64,000 bases of DNA from Xanthomonas maliensis (GCF_009192945.1 NZ_NSET01000049.1:1-64000); one strand, 5' to 3'. Shown: positions 6,729 through 18,556, counted from the stretch's first letter. Translations and numbers: made by a program. Notes: generated from the sequence alone by a model not told the origin.

Positions 6729-9378
6729 GGGGTCGGGGCGGCGCGGCGGGAACGAGCAACGGCAGCGTAATGCGGATCGTGGTGCCTTGACCATGCGGCC
6801 CCGCCAAGGCCTCCACGCTGCCGCCATGCGCCCCGATCATGCCCTGGCAGATGGTCAGGCCCAGTCCGGTGCCGTGACGGCCGCGATCGCCGCGCTCCAC
6901 GCTATAGAACATGTCGAAGATGCGCGCACGTTCGTCTTCGGGAATGCCAGGACCACGGTCGCCGATCTCGATCTGCAGCGCCCCGCCCTGCATCATTGCC
7001 TGCACGGTCACCGCCTCCTCCGGCGGAGAGAACTTGGCCGCGTTCTCCAGCACATTGAAGATCGCCTGCTCGACCAGCGCCGGATGCACCCAGATCGCCG
7101 GCAGCTCGGGCGCCAGCTCCAGCTGCACGCGCACCTGCGGCTGGTAGCGCTGCAGTCGACGGATCGCCGAGCCGAGCAACTCGTCCACGCCGATCCAATC
7201 GCGGTTCAAGGTCAGCCCGGTGTGGCCCAGCCGGGTCATGTCGAGCAGGTTCTGGATGTAGCGATCCAAGCGCTCGCCTTCCAGTTGGATGGTATCGAGC
7301 AGGCTGCGCCGATCCTGCGCGTCCATCGCATCGCCATAGCTGGCCAGGCTGCTGGCCGAGCCGATCATCGAGGCCAGTGGCGAGCGCAGGTCGTGCGACA
7401 CCGAGGACAGCAGCGCCGAGCGTAGCCGCTCGGTCTCGCCGCTGACGCGCGCGCCTTCCAGGTCCGCCACCAATCGCGTCCGCAGCGCGGCCTGGCCGAT
7501 GTCCTCGACCATCGCTTCGGCCAGACGCCGCTGCTCCAGCCCGGGCCGCTGCGCCGACTGCCGGAAGCGCAATGCCGCCACCCCCAGGGTGCCGCGTTCG
7601 TGCCGCACTGGCAGGCACCACCAGTGCGCGCCGGCCAGGGTGTCGGTGAAGCGACCGGCTGGCTGGCCGTGCCGCTGGGTCCAGTCGGCGGCATTGCGAT
7701 CCAGCGCCCCGAAGCTAGCCGGCGCCTCACTCTCGCGCTGCTCCAGTCGCAGCCAGACTTCGGCATCCAGCGCGGTGGCCAGCGCGCGCCGGCCGGCTTC
7801 CAGCACCTGGCCCAGGTCCGCCGCCGTGCTGAGCTGACGCCCCAAGGCCTGCAACGCATTGGCATGCCCATTGGCCGCACGCAGCGCCAGCACCTGGCTG
7901 CGTAGCCGCGAGGCCAGTCGCCCGGCTACCAAGGCGGCGAGCAGGAACAGACACACGGTCACCAAGCCCTGGCGTGCACTGATGTACAGGGTGAAACGCG
8001 GCTCGATGAAGAAGAAGTTGTAGGCCAAAAAACTCAGCAGCGCGGCGATGAACGCCGCCGCCATGCGGGTGCGCGAGGCCACCAGCACGACCGCCACGAT
8101 GAACACCATCGACAGGTCTTCGATGTCGGTCCAGCGCTGCAGCAGCCAAGCCACGCCCACCGCACCGGCCGCGGAGACCGCCGCATAGACCAGGTCATAG
8201 CGCTGCAGCCACTTGCCTGGATTGCGCCAGCGCTGGCGTGCGCGGGCGCGCGCATCGGCAGAACTGACGATGACCAGTTCGTAATGGGCACCCCGCTGCA
8301 ACAGTTGCTGGGTCAGGGTGCGATTGAACATGCGCGCCAGCGGCCGCTCGCGGGTGCGGCCGAGCAACAGGGTGGAAACACCGTTCTGCGAGGCGAAGTC
8401 CAGCAATGCCTGGGCGACATTGGTTCCATGCAACAAGGCAGTCTCTCCGCCGAGCCGACGTGCCAAGGCAAAGGCGCGATCGATTTCTAGTTGCCAGGCA
8501 GCATCGGCCACGGTCTGGGTCTGCACGGTGACCACCGTCCAGGGCGCATCGCGGCGCTCGGACAGCCGCCGCGCCACCCGCACCAGATAGTCGGAGCTGC
8601 CGCGTCCATCGATGGCCACCACCACCCGCCGCCGCAGTGCCGTGGTACCGGGCAATCCGCGCGCGGTCTGGGTGTCGCGCAAGTCGCTGTCGACGCGATC
8701 GGCGGCGGTCTGCATCGCCAACTCGCGCAGCGCGGTCAGGTTCGACGGCGAGAAGAACGCCTGCAACGCCTGGCTGGCCTGCTCGGGCAGATACACCTTG
8801 CCCTGCTGCAGGCGCTCGATCAGTTCGCGCGGCGGCAGGTCCACCAGCACGATGTCGCGCAGGCGGTCGAACACCGCATCCGGCACCGTCTCGGACACGC
8901 GCACACCGGTAATGCGCAGCACGATGTCGTTGAGGCTCTCCAGGTGCTGAATGTTGACCGTGGTGTAGACGTCGATGCCGGCATCGAGCAACTCGACGAT
9001 ATCCTGCCAGCGCCGCTCGTGCCGGCTGCCGGGCACGTTGCGATGGGCCAGCTCGTCGATCAGGCTCAACTGCGGTTTGCGCGCCAGCACCGCATCCAGG
9101 TCCAGCTCTTCCAGCGCGCGTCCCTGGTAGTTGACGCGCTTGCGCGGCAGCAGCGGCAGCCCGTCGAGCAGCGCGGCGGTTTCGCTGCGTCCGTGCGTTT
9201 CGACGATGCCAGCCACCACATCCACGCCCTGGCGCAAGCGCTCGCGCGCGCGCGACAGCATGGCGTAAGTCTTGCCCACACCAGGCGCCGCACCCAGAAA
9301 TACCGTCAGCCGCCCGCCGTGTTCGCGCTGGAGTTCGCCGATCAGGGCATCGGCTTGTTGGGTGCGGGCGTCAGGCAT
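6718..9378 (-). CDS. kdpD: KdpD potassium/osmosensing histidine kinase
   Basis: Membrane sensor kinase that phosphorylates KdpE. The 886-residue protein has the full KdpD architecture: a cytoplasmic KdpD domain with Walker A GAAPGVGKT (residues 29-37) and PGSRHERRWQDIVELLDAGI; a UspA-like domain (about 245-370); four membrane segments (about 400-490); a GAF-like region; the H box SSVSHDLRSPLASM with His662; and an ATPase domain (NVLENAAKFS, GDRGPGIPEDE, GTGLGLTICQGM). The length is typical. The gene lies downstream of kdpC across a 138-base gap that holds a GGGACCC heptamer array; such a gap is unusual in an otherwise tight operon. Confidence 0.98.
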   Translation of the reverse strand: MPDARTQQADALIGELQREHGGRLTVFLGAAPGVGKTYAMLSRARERLRQGVDVVAGIVETHGRSETAALLDGLPLLPRKRVNYQGRALEELDLDAVLARKPQLSLIDELAHRNVPGSRHERRWQDIVELLDAGIDVYTTVNIQHLESLNDIVLRITGVRVSETVPDAVFDRLRDIVLVDLPPRELIERLQQGKVYLPEQASQALQAFFSPSNLTALRELAMQTAADRVDSDLRDTQTARGLPGTTALRRRVVVAIDGRGSSDYLVRVARRLSERRDAPWTVVTVQTQTVADAAWQLEIDRAFALARRLGGETALLHGTNVAQALLDFASQNGVSTLLLGRTRERPLARMFNRTLTQQLLQRGAHYELVIVSSADARARARQRWRNPGKWLQRYDLVYAAVSAAGAVGVAWLLQRWTDIEDLSMVFIVAVVLVASRTRMAAAFIAALLSFLAYNFFFIEPRFTLYISARQGLVTVCLFLLAALVAGRLASRLRSQVLALRAANGHANALQALGRQLSTAADLGQVLEAGRRALATALDAEVWLRLEQRESEAPASFGALDRNAADWTQRHGQPAGRFTDTLAGAHWWCLPVRHERGTLGVAALRFRQSAQRPGLEQRRLAEAMVEDIGQAALRTRLVADLEGARVSGETERLRSALLSSVSHDLRSPLASMIGSASSLASYGDAMDAQDRRSLLDTIQLEGERLDRYIQNLLDMTRLGHTGLTLNRDWIGVDELLGSAIRRLQRYQPQVRVQLELAPELPAIWVHPALVEQAIFNVLENAAKFSPPEEAVTVQAMMQGGALQIEIGDRGPGIPEDERARIFDMFYSVERGDRGRHGTGLGLTICQGMIGAHGGSVEALAGPHGQGTTIRITLPLLVPAAPPRPHAD

Positions 9379-9432
9379 CGAGGCGTTGGCGGTGGAGATG
9401 AGGGGACGGCGAGGCGGCGGTCCCGGGTGCTC

Positions 9433-9473
9433 GGGACCCGGGACCCGGGACCCGGGACCCGGGACCCGGGACC
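9433..9473. repeat. GGGACCC heptamer tandem array (kdpC-kdpD gap)
   Basis: Five perfect copies of GGGACCC plus a sixth lacking its last base, preceded by a degenerate flank (TCCCGGGTGCTC). The unit is close to its own reverse complement (GGGTCCC). The same heptamer motif recurs near 23760-23860 and 54925-55180, each time in a gap between co-oriented genes. Confidence 0.95.
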
Positions 9474-9516
9474 AGCAAGAGCCTACCGCGCAATGCGGTC
9501 GGTGACGGGTTTGGCG

Positions 9517-10143
9517 TTAGCGTTTCCCGGCCTCATCCGCATCCAGCGCCAGGTTCAGCGCCAGCACATTGATCCGCGGCTGCCCCAGCAAGCCGTATTG
9601 CGGGGCTTCGGTCGCCGCCTGCACCAGCGCGGCGACCCGCTGCTCGGGCCAACCGCGCGCCGCAGCCACCCGGCGGATCTGCACTTGTACGCCGGCCGGA
9701 CTCAGGTGCGGATCCAGCCCGCTACCGGATTGGGTCAGCAGTTCCGTGGGCACCGCCGCCGGATCGATGCCATCGCGTGCCGCCACGTCCTTGCGGGCAG
9801 CGTCGATGCGTGCGATCAGCTCAGGATTGGAACGCGCCTGGTTGCTGCCAGACGCTGCGGTCGGATCGTACTTGGCCGCCGACGGGCGCGGCTGGAAGTA
9901 GCGCGCTGCGGCGAATGGCTGCGCCACCAGCGCCGAGCCGACCACCCGCTGCTGCACGCGCAGCAGCGAGCCGGTCGCCTGGCTGGGGTACAAGGCGCCG
10001 GCCAAGCCGGTGGCCAGCAGGCTGTAGATCAGCCCTACCCCAAGCAGCGTAAACACGGCCAGGCCCAAGGATGCCCGCAGGACACCGCCATCACGCAGAG
10101 GAAGCACGGAAGACATGGAAGAAGAATCGCTAGAAGTAGTCAT
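9517..10143 (-). CDS. kdpC: K+-transporting ATPase subunit C
   Basis: KdpC is the single-span subunit that stabilises the KdpFABC potassium pump. The 208-residue protein has one N-terminal membrane helix (ASLGLAVFTLLGVGLIYSLL) and family motifs including GSALVAQPF, SGSGLDPHLSPAGVQVQIRR and INVLALNLALD near the C-terminus. kdpB ends 3 bases upstream. A second in-frame ATG ten codons in (MSSVLPLRDG) could also be the start; the first is kept because of its spacing to kdpB. Confidence 0.97.
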   Translation of the reverse strand: MTTSSDSSSMSSVLPLRDGGVLRASLGLAVFTLLGVGLIYSLLATGLAGALYPSQATGSLLRVQQRVVGSALVAQPFAAARYFQPRPSAAKYDPTAASGSNQARSNPELIARIDAARKDVAARDGIDPAAVPTELLTQSGSGLDPHLSPAGVQVQIRRVAAARGWPEQRVAALVQAATEAPQYGLLGQPRINVLALNLALDADEAGKR

Positions 10144-10146
10144 GAG

Positions 10147-12195
<2,049 letters not shown>

Positions 12196-12207
12196 CGTTC
12201 AGAACTC

Positions 12208-13989
12208 TCAGGACGCCGCCAGGGCGAGGTGTTCGGCAATCGGGCCCAGCACCAGTGCCGGCATGAACTGCAGCACGGTCAGCACGAGCACGATGGCGAT
12301 CACGGTCAGCGAAAAAGTCGGGGTTTCGATCTGCAGGCTGCCGGCAGACTCGGGCGCGCGGCGCTTGACGGCCATCCGCGCGGCGACCATCAGCGGCAGG
12401 ATCAGCGCCGGATAACGGCCTAGCGCCAACACCACCGAGCAACTGAGGTTCCACCAATACGTGGCATCGCCCAGCCCCTCGAATCCCGAACCGTTGTTGG
12501 CGAACGCCGAGGTGTACTCGTAGAACACCTGGCTGATGCCGTGGAAGCCCGGATTGGAATTGGCGGTGAACTGCGGCAGCGCCAGCGCAGCAGCCGTGAA
12601 GCCCAACACGACCAGCGGCTGCAGCAAGATCAGCAGCGCCAGCAATTGCACTTCGCGCGCTTCGATCTTGCGCCCGAACAGCTCTGGCGTGCGTCCGGTC
12701 ATCAGGCCGGCCAGGAACACGCTCAGCAGCAGGTAGACCACGAACTGCTGCAAGCCGCAGCCGACGCCGCCCCAGATGGCGTTGATCAGCATGTCCACCA
12801 TGGCCACCAGGCCACTCAGCGGACTGAGCGAATCGTGCATCGCGTTGACCGAGCCGTTGGAGGTCTGCGTGGTCAGCGCGGCCCACAAGGCCGAGGCATC
12901 GGCGCCGATCCGCACTTCCTTGCCTTCCATCAGTGCCGGCGAAGCCGCACTGGCCGAATGCCCCTCGGCCCACAGCATGACCGCGGTGGACGCCGCCGAC
13001 ATCGCCAGCATGGTGCCGAACACCAGCGCGGTCAGCCGTTTGCGTCCGGTCAGATAGCCGACCATGAACACCACGCTGATCGGCAGCAGCACGATCGCCA
13101 GGGTTTCCAGCAGATTGCTCAGCGGGGTGGGATTTTCCAGCGCCACCGCGCTATTGGGGCCATACCAGCCGCCGCCGTTGGTTCCCAGCTGCTTGACCGC
13201 AACCATCGCCGCCACCGGCCCAACCGGAATGGTCTGATGCGCCATGCCGGCGCTGGCATCCACCGGCGTGGCGCTGGTTGCGCCTTGCATGGTGGAAGGC
13301 ACGCCCTGCCAGGCCAGCAGCACCGTCCACAACAGGCACAAGGGCAGCAACACCCGCACGCTGGCACGAATCACGTCGGCCCAGTAATTGCCCACGTCCG
13401 CCTCGGGCAGGGCGTCCAGTGCGGCACCGGACTGAGGCCGTGGCTGCTGCGTCGCCGCCGGTTCCACCTCGTCAGAACCGGCCAGCGCTGGCCGGGCACT
13501 CGCCGACAAGGCGCTGCGTCCACCGAACAGCGCGCGCAAGGTCGCCACCGCCAACGCCAGTCCCATCATTGGCGTGACCACCTGCAGACCGACGATGCCG
13601 GTCATCTGCGACAGATAGGACAGCTGCGCCTGACCGGAGTAGTGCTGCTGATTGGTGTTGGTCACGAAAGACACCATCGTATGCAGCGCGGTATCCCAAC
13701 GCAGGTTGGGAATGGCATCGGGATTGAACGGCAACCAGGCCTGGGTCATGAACACCAGCCAGGTCAGCACGCCGACCACCAGGTTGCTGACCAGGAAGGC
13801 CGCCGCATACCCGCGCCAGGACATGCCTTGCTGGGGACGCGTCCCCAGCAGCGCGTACAACGGCCGTTCGATCCAGCCGAACACGGCATCGCAGCGCATC
13901 GGCGCACCGCGCATCACCGCGGCCAGATAGCGGCCCAGGGGCCACGCCAGCACGATCGCCAGCGTGTAGACAAGAAAGGTTTCAATCAT
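12208..13989 (-). CDS. kdpA: K+-transporting ATPase subunit A (channel-like)
   Basis: KdpA is the potassium-selective, channel-like subunit of the Kdp pump. The 593-residue polytopic protein has selectivity-filter-like segments, including VSFVTNTNQQHYSGQAQLSY, QLGTNGGGWYGPNSAVALEN, LTTQTSNGSVNAMHDSLSPL and YEYTSAFANNGSGFEGLGD, the four pseudo-repeats expected of the family. It follows kdpF with a 15-base gap and precedes kdpB. Confidence 0.98.
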   Translation of the reverse strand: MIETFLVYTLAIVLAWPLGRYLAAVMRGAPMRCDAVFGWIERPLYALLGTRPQQGMSWRGYAAAFLVSNLVVGVLTWLVFMTQAWLPFNPDAIPNLRWDTALHTMVSFVTNTNQQHYSGQAQLSYLSQMTGIVGLQVVTPMMGLALAVATLRALFGGRSALSASARPALAGSDEVEPAATQQPRPQSGAALDALPEADVGNYWADVIRASVRVLLPLCLLWTVLLAWQGVPSTMQGATSATPVDASAGMAHQTIPVGPVAAMVAVKQLGTNGGGWYGPNSAVALENPTPLSNLLETLAIVLLPISVVFMVGYLTGRKRLTALVFGTMLAMSAASTAVMLWAEGHSASAASPALMEGKEVRIGADASALWAALTTQTSNGSVNAMHDSLSPLSGLVAMVDMLINAIWGGVGCGLQQFVVYLLLSVFLAGLMTGRTPELFGRKIEAREVQLLALLILLQPLVVLGFTAAALALPQFTANSNPGFHGISQVFYEYTSAFANNGSGFEGLGDATYWWNLSCSVVLALGRYPALILPLMVAARMAVKRRAPESAGSLQIETPTFSLTVIAIVLVLTVLQFMPALVLGPIAEHLALAAS

Positions 13990-14004
13990 TGGAGCGCACT
14001 CGCA

Positions 14005-14097
14005 TCAGAAGTCTTCGGGCCGCAGCACCACGTACAGCAGGTACGCAGCGGCCACGAGCACGGCCACGCCGCACAACCAGGACAACCAGGAAGACAT
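14005..14097 (-). CDS. kdpF: KdpF small membrane subunit
   Basis: A 30-residue hydrophobic peptide, too short for most gene finders. It begins MSSWLSWLCGVAVLVAAAYL and ends in YVVLRPEDF. The single helix followed by a Y-L-x-x-x-L-x-(R/K)-P-E-x-F tail is the usual KdpF pattern. It is the first gene of kdpFABCDE, 15 bases before kdpA, and stabilises the pump complex. Confidence 0.92.
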   Translation of the reverse strand: MSSWLSWLCGVAVLVAAAYLLYVVLRPEDF

Positions 14098-14625
14098 GGC
14101 GGCTACTCTCCGCAGGGGGCGCGCAGCGGCGCCGGGATGAGCGAGCGCACCGGCACCGTGGCCGTGGCCTGTGCGCAACGCGTTGCCGCACCGTGCGCAG
14201 GGCGCCGATGGGGCAGGCAGATCAGGTGATGCATCGGAATGGTCCACGGCGGAACCCCTCCGCCAGTGCGCGCAGTGTCTTCCTGCGTTGCGTAAAGTCG
14301 CTATCGACCTGCTGGCGGCGCCGCGTAAAGTCCGCATAAACATCGCGCGGCGACCCACGCTGCGTTCATGCAGCCAGCGCCGTCACTGCGGAGACCTTCA
14401 AGCGCGCGTCATGTACACGCCCCCGGCTTGAGAGGACTCACGTGCCAACGCCCCAGACGGGCCGTCGCGCCGGTGCTGCTCACCGTTTGCACGACGCCGC
14501 TTCCGCTCGACCTAGGCGGCCGCCCTGCCGCCAGGATCCCGCGAGAGGCGCGCGTCCGCGCCCTGCAGCCGGTTCGACCCAGGACGCAGATCGCGCCGAT
14601 CGATGCGCGTGCGGACGCCAGCCGC
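14098..14625 (-). promoter_or_regulatory. kdp upstream region with paired direct repeats
   Basis: No gene is seen in this 528-base gap. On the minus strand CGACTTTACGC (14290-14300) and CGGACTTTACGC (14323-14333) are direct repeats with centres 33 bases apart, about three helical turns, roughly 190-235 bases before kdpF. That arrangement fits tandem KdpE dimers, but no binding is shown. Between them and kdpF lies the hairpin GGCGGA-N5-TCCGCC (14248-14264), which could fold in the leader RNA. The remaining part, 14340-14625, downstream of the S15 hydrolase gene, shows nothing recognisable. Confidence 0.4.
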
Positions 14626-16206
14626 TTACCGCAGCGGCACGTCCAGCACCGAAGGCATGGCAACCGGCGATGTCAACGTCACCGTGCCGCCGCCGTCGCT
14701 GATGCTGCTATAGCGCGCATCGCGGGTGTCGATCACCAGCACCAGCCGCTGCCCGGCAGGAATGTCGGCTGCGGCGGCCTGCAATGGCCACGTCAGCGTC
14801 ACCGGCTTGCCAGGCGTGGTGTCGCGCAACGAATACGGCGCATGGGTGATCAGTTGCGCCACGCCCAATGCATCCATCCGATACAGATACGCGAACAGGC
14901 TGACATTGGACTGACTGGGCACCACCGTCACCCGCAACGAAGGACTCCCCGCAAGGCGTCGCGCGCTGCTCGACGGCGCCCCGACCCAGACTGCAGCGCC
15001 GGCGCGGTTCACTAGCGGGATCGAGGTGGTCACCGGCACCCCAATGCCTTGCAACAGGCCGCTGACCAATACCACGCCCGAGTCGGCCAGCGTCGGCACA
15101 GCGGTCGCGATGCGCGACTGCCAACCGGTGGCGGTGGTACCCAGCAGACCACCAGTCGGGCTGAGCACACCGCTCGGTGCGGACAGGCCCAGGCGCGTGC
15201 TGCCCTGCTGCACTGCTGCCCAATCGGGATAACCGATCCATTGCCCGGCACCTGGCGACAACCGCACCGGGGCCTCGCTGTCCACGCCGTTGCGCTGCTG
15301 CTTCAGATAGCGGTCGAACCAGCGCGTGGTCGCGGTGTAGATCTCATTGGGCAGGCCGAGCGCGCCAGGCAGCTCGGCGGTGGCGTGGTCGCCCTGGCTG
15401 AGCAGCAGTTGCTTGGGACCTTGCAGTTGGTTGAAGAAGGCAATGGCCTGGTTGGGCGGGAACAAGCCATCGTTGAACGCATTGCCTAGCAAGACAGCGG
15501 TACCGCGCGCATTGAGCGCAGCCACGTCGGTGGCTGGACTGCGCGAGGCCGCGTTGGGCAGAAAGCCCTGCACCGCGCCGTCGTAGTCGCCGCGGGCCAC
15601 CCGCGCACCGATCTGCGCCAGGTCCGGTCCCGGCCGCCCGGTGAGCGCACCGGCGCCGACCAGCAAGCCGACGCCTTGCTGGCTGACGGTGCGGTTGGCG
15701 TAGAGCGACGCCTGCAGATCGGCCCAGCCGCTGAGCGCGGCCACTGCCTTGATGCGCGGGTCGCGCTCGGCCGCCAACAGGCTGATGCCCGCTCCGTAGG
15801 AGATACCCGATGCGCCGATCGCATTGGGATCAGCCGGCGTCTTGGCCAATGCCCAATCGATCACCGCGCTGACGTCCTCGACCGTATCCGGCCCGGCGAT
15901 ATCGATCTGCCCGGCCGAATCCCAGAAGCCACGCGCGGTGTAGCTGACGACGACATAGCCATCGCTGGCCAGCTCGGTGGCGCGGCCGAGATATTCCAGG
16001 TTCGACAGCGACCAGCTGGCCGGCATCACGATCAACGGAAACGGCCCATTGCCCTGCCCCTGCGGGACCAGCACCAGCGCGCCCAGTTGGGTGCCATCCC
16101 AGCCGGGAATGCGCTCGTAACTCTGACGGTAGGCCCCGGCCATTGCCGAGGCCGAGGACAGCAGCAACGCCAGGGAGGCGATACCTGCGAACCAACGCTT
16201 GCTCAT
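14626..16206 (-). CDS. Secreted S15-type alpha/beta hydrolase (Xaa-Pro dipeptidyl-peptidase-like)
   Basis: A 526-residue exported hydrolase of the CocE/PepX (peptidase S15) superfamily. It has a Sec signal peptide (LALLLSSASAMAG, cleavage near residue 24) and the nucleophile elbow GASGISYGAG with Ser136. The likely acid is in LLGNAFNDGLFPP and the base His in LLLSQGDHATAEL. The last 180 residues form a jelly-roll domain typical of PepX C-termini. Substrate (Xaa-Pro peptides, esters or acylated compounds) cannot be decided. The start MSKRWFAG at 16206 gives a proper signal peptide, unlike the upstream in-frame ATG. Export makes it a possible type II secretion substrate. Confidence 0.87.
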   Translation of the reverse strand: MSKRWFAGIASLALLLSSASAMAGAYRQSYERIPGWDGTQLGALVLVPQGQGNGPFPLIVMPASWSLSNLEYLGRATELASDGYVVVSYTARGFWDSAGQIDIAGPDTVEDVSAVIDWALAKTPADPNAIGASGISYGAGISLLAAERDPRIKAVAALSGWADLQASLYANRTVSQQGVGLLVGAGALTGRPGPDLAQIGARVARGDYDGAVQGFLPNAASRSPATDVAALNARGTAVLLGNAFNDGLFPPNQAIAFFNQLQGPKQLLLSQGDHATAELPGALGLPNEIYTATTRWFDRYLKQQRNGVDSEAPVRLSPGAGQWIGYPDWAAVQQGSTRLGLSAPSGVLSPTGGLLGTTATGWQSRIATAVPTLADSGVVLVSGLLQGIGVPVTTSIPLVNRAGAAVWVGAPSSSARRLAGSPSLRVTVVPSQSNVSLFAYLYRMDALGVAQLITHAPYSLRDTTPGKPVTLTWPLQAAAADIPAGQRLVLVIDTRDARYSSISDGGGTVTLTSPVAMPSVLDVPLR

Positions 16207-16422
16207 TCTGCTCACTCCACGCGAAGGCTGGACCGGGATGACCCAGCGGCAGTTACAGCGGCATCCAGCGGTCGTCGGGGGAGACGTCAGCGCCAACGTA
16301 CCAAACGGTACGGTACGGATTCAAGTCGCGTCCGCTTGCATGCGTCAGAGTCGGCTCAGGTCTCGCGGTTACACCCTGCACTGGGCCCAGCGTCTGCCTT
16401 ACGTCGAAGCGATGCCGTGGCG

Positions 16423-17397
16423 TCAGCCGACGAAGTGCTGGTAGCCGCGTTGCGCTGGCTGCCAGGGACTGCCAGCGGCATCCAGGACCACGACGCCGGG
16501 CGCAGCGACGATGCGGCCGATGCGCGTGGCCGCGACCTCGGTGCCTTGCAAGGCCTGCAGCACTGCCTGCCGCTGCGTCGCTGGCGCGGTGAAGCACAGC
16601 TCGTAGTCGTCACCACCGCCCAGTTGCCAGTCGCGCACCTGCTGCGGGCTGGCGAGCTCGCCATGCGCCATCGGCGGCAGCGCCTGCAGCGACAGCGCGG
16701 CGCCCACCCCACTGCGCTCGCACAGATGACCGAGGTCGGCCAGCACGCCGTCGGAGATATCCACGCACGCGTGGGCGATGCCACGCAGGCGCAGGCCTGC
16801 CGCCACCCGCGGCTGCGGACGCAGCAAACGGGCGCGCCAGTGTTCCAGCAACGGCAGGGTCGCCGGGCGACTGACGTCCAGGCGACCGGCCTGCCACAGC
16901 GCCAGTGCTGCGGCGGCCTCGCCCGGCGTCCCCGTCACCCAGACATCGTCGCCGGGCCGGGCACCGTCCCGGCGTAACGCCAGTCCCGGCGGCACGCTGC
17001 CGATTGCGGTGAGGGCGCAGGACAGCGGGCCGCGGGTGGTATCCCCCCCGACCAGGGCGATGTCATGCGCATCGGCCAGGGCGAAAAAGCCATCGGCAAA
17101 GGCATCCACCCAGCCGGCGTCGTCCTGCGGCAGCGACAGCGACAGCGTGCACCAGCGCGGCTGTGCGCCCATGGCGGCCAGGTCGGACAGATTGACCGCC
17201 AACACCTTCCAGCCCAGGTCTTCGGCCGGCGTTTCCTGTGGGAAATGCACGCCGACATTGAGCGTGTCGGCGGTGATGGCCAATTGCTCGCCATCCGACG
17301 GCTGCAGCAGCGCCGCATCGTCGCCGATCCCCAACGGCACGTCGGCGCGCGCGGCGATGCGGGCGCGCAGACGGGCAATCAGATCAAATTCGGGCAT
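16423..17397 (-). CDS. thiL: Thiamine-monophosphate kinase
   Basis: ThiL phosphorylates thiamine monophosphate to the active cofactor thiamine diphosphate. The 324-residue protein opens with MPEFDLIARLRARIA and has GIGDDAAL, ITADTLNVGVHFP, LAVNLSDLAAMGA, LVGGDTTRGPL, VDISDGVLADLGHLCERSG and GGGDDYELCFTAP, the Asp-rich nucleotide and Mg motifs of the family. It lies downstream of nusB and ribH on the same strand, a common gammaproteobacterial order (ribH-nusB-thiL). Confidence 0.98.
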   Translation of the reverse strand: MPEFDLIARLRARIAARADVPLGIGDDAALLQPSDGEQLAITADTLNVGVHFPQETPAEDLGWKVLAVNLSDLAAMGAQPRWCTLSLSLPQDDAGWVDAFADGFFALADAHDIALVGGDTTRGPLSCALTAIGSVPPGLALRRDGARPGDDVWVTGTPGEAAAALALWQAGRLDVSRPATLPLLEHWRARLLRPQPRVAAGLRLRGIAHACVDISDGVLADLGHLCERSGVGAALSLQALPPMAHGELASPQQVRDWQLGGGDDYELCFTAPATQRQAVLQALQGTEVAATRIGRIVAAPGVVVLDAAGSPWQPAQRGYQHFVG

Positions 17398-17503
17398 TGG
17401 CAGGGCCGAAACAGGGAACGGGTGAGTCCGGATGCGTCACGGCGCTTCTGCAGGAACGGGCGACTCGGCCGACCGCGGGTCCCGCTGCCGAATCCCGCAG
17501 CGC

Positions 17504-17980
17504 TCAGGCGCCGCTGCCCGACTCGAGCTTGCGCCATTCCACCGCGGCGCGATCCAGCACGCCGTTGACGTAGGTGTGGCCATGTTCGGAGCCGAAGCGC
17601 TTGGCGGTTTCGATCGCTTCGTTGATCACCACGCGGTACGGCACGTCCTGCCGGTACAGCAGTTCGTAGGCGGCCAGGCGCAGCACTGCGCGCTCGATCG
17701 CGTCGACGTCTTCCACGCCACGGTCCAGATACGGCGTCAGCGCGGTATCCAGTTCGCCGCGATGGGCCAGGACGCCTTCGACCAGATTCTCGAAATAGGC
17801 CAGGTCGGCAACTTCGTGCGCCTGCTCGTGGGCGAACTGGGCGATCACCTGCTTGGCGAAACCGCCGGAGATCTGCCAGGCATACACCGCCTGCAGCGCA
17901 CGTCGGCGCGCGCGCGAACGCAACACCGGATCGATGCCATCGCGGCGGCCATGACGGTGCGAACCGCTGGGCTTGTTCAT
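17504..17980 (-). CDS. nusB: Transcription antitermination factor NusB
   Basis: NusB binds boxA RNA with S10 in rRNA antitermination. The 158-residue protein has [19 protein letters not shown], the acidic [12 protein letters not shown], and the conserved C-terminal [40 protein letters not shown] and YVNGVLDR. The start [15 protein letters not shown] at 17980 overlaps the ribH stop by 4 bases (ATGA). An Arg/His-rich N-terminal extension of about 20 residues precedes the core. Confidence 0.98.
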   Translation of the reverse strand: MNKPSGSHRHGRRDGIDPVLRSRARRRALQAVYAWQISGGFAKQVIAQFAHEQAHEVADLAYFENLVEGVLAHRGELDTALTPYLDRGVEDVDAIERAVLRLAAYELLYRQDVPYRVVINEAIETAKRFGSEHGHTYVNGVLDRAAVEWRKLESGSGA

Positions 17981-18441
17981 GGCAGCAGCTCCATCAGGTT
18001 GACCATTTCCAGCGCCGCCAGGGCGCATTCCTCGCCCTTGTTGCCATGGCTACCGCCCGCGCGCGCTTCGGCGTCTTCCACCCGCTCCACCGCCAGCACG
18101 CCGTTGAGCACCGGCACGCCGGTCTGCAACTGCACGCTCATCAGGCCCTCGGCGCAGAGGTCGGCGACGTGTTCGTAGTGACGGGTATCGCCACGGATCA
18201 CGCAACCCAGCGCGATGACGGCGGCGTGCTGTCCCCCCTGGGCCACGCGGTTGGCAGCCATCGGGATTTCCCAGGCGCCCGGCACGCGGACCACGTCGAT
18301 GGCGTCCTCGGCGATGCCGTTGCCGGCCAGGCTCTGGCGCGCGCCGGCGACCAGCACATCGGTGATGCGGGCATTCCAGCGGCTGGCAACGATGGCAAAG
18401 CGCGCGGTGGTGGGGCGGAGATCGCCTTCGTAGTGGGTCAT
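17977..18441 (-). CDS. ribH: 6,7-dimethyl-8-ribityllumazine synthase
   Basis: RibH condenses ribitylaminouracil with dihydroxybutanone phosphate to lumazine, the penultimate step of riboflavin synthesis. The 154-residue protein has [55 protein letters not shown] (catalytic His) and [20 protein letters not shown] with a [12 protein letters not shown] tail. [10 protein letters not shown] at 18441 is preferred; an in-frame ATG four codons upstream (18453) is possible. Its stop overlaps nusB. Confidence 0.97.
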   Translation of the reverse strand: MTHYEGDLRPTTARFAIVASRWNARITDVLVAGARQSLAGNGIAEDAIDVVRVPGAWEIPMAANRVAQGGQHAAVIALGCVIRGDTRHYEHVADLCAEGLMSVQLQTGVPVLNGVLAVERVEDAEARAGGSHGNKGEECALAALEMVNLMELLP

Positions 18442-18556
18442 GTGGATCGACAACGCGAGGGGGCAGCAAGTTTAACAGCAGCCGGGGGCCATCCTGGCCG
18501 GCTGGGATGGCGCGGCCGGGTCCGTGAGACAGACCCCGGCCGCGACCCAGCGAGGA

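Noticed and set aside
14565-14600. GGTTCGACCC, resembling a tRNA T-loop
   Set aside because: No acceptor stem, anticodon arm or D-arm can be built around it.
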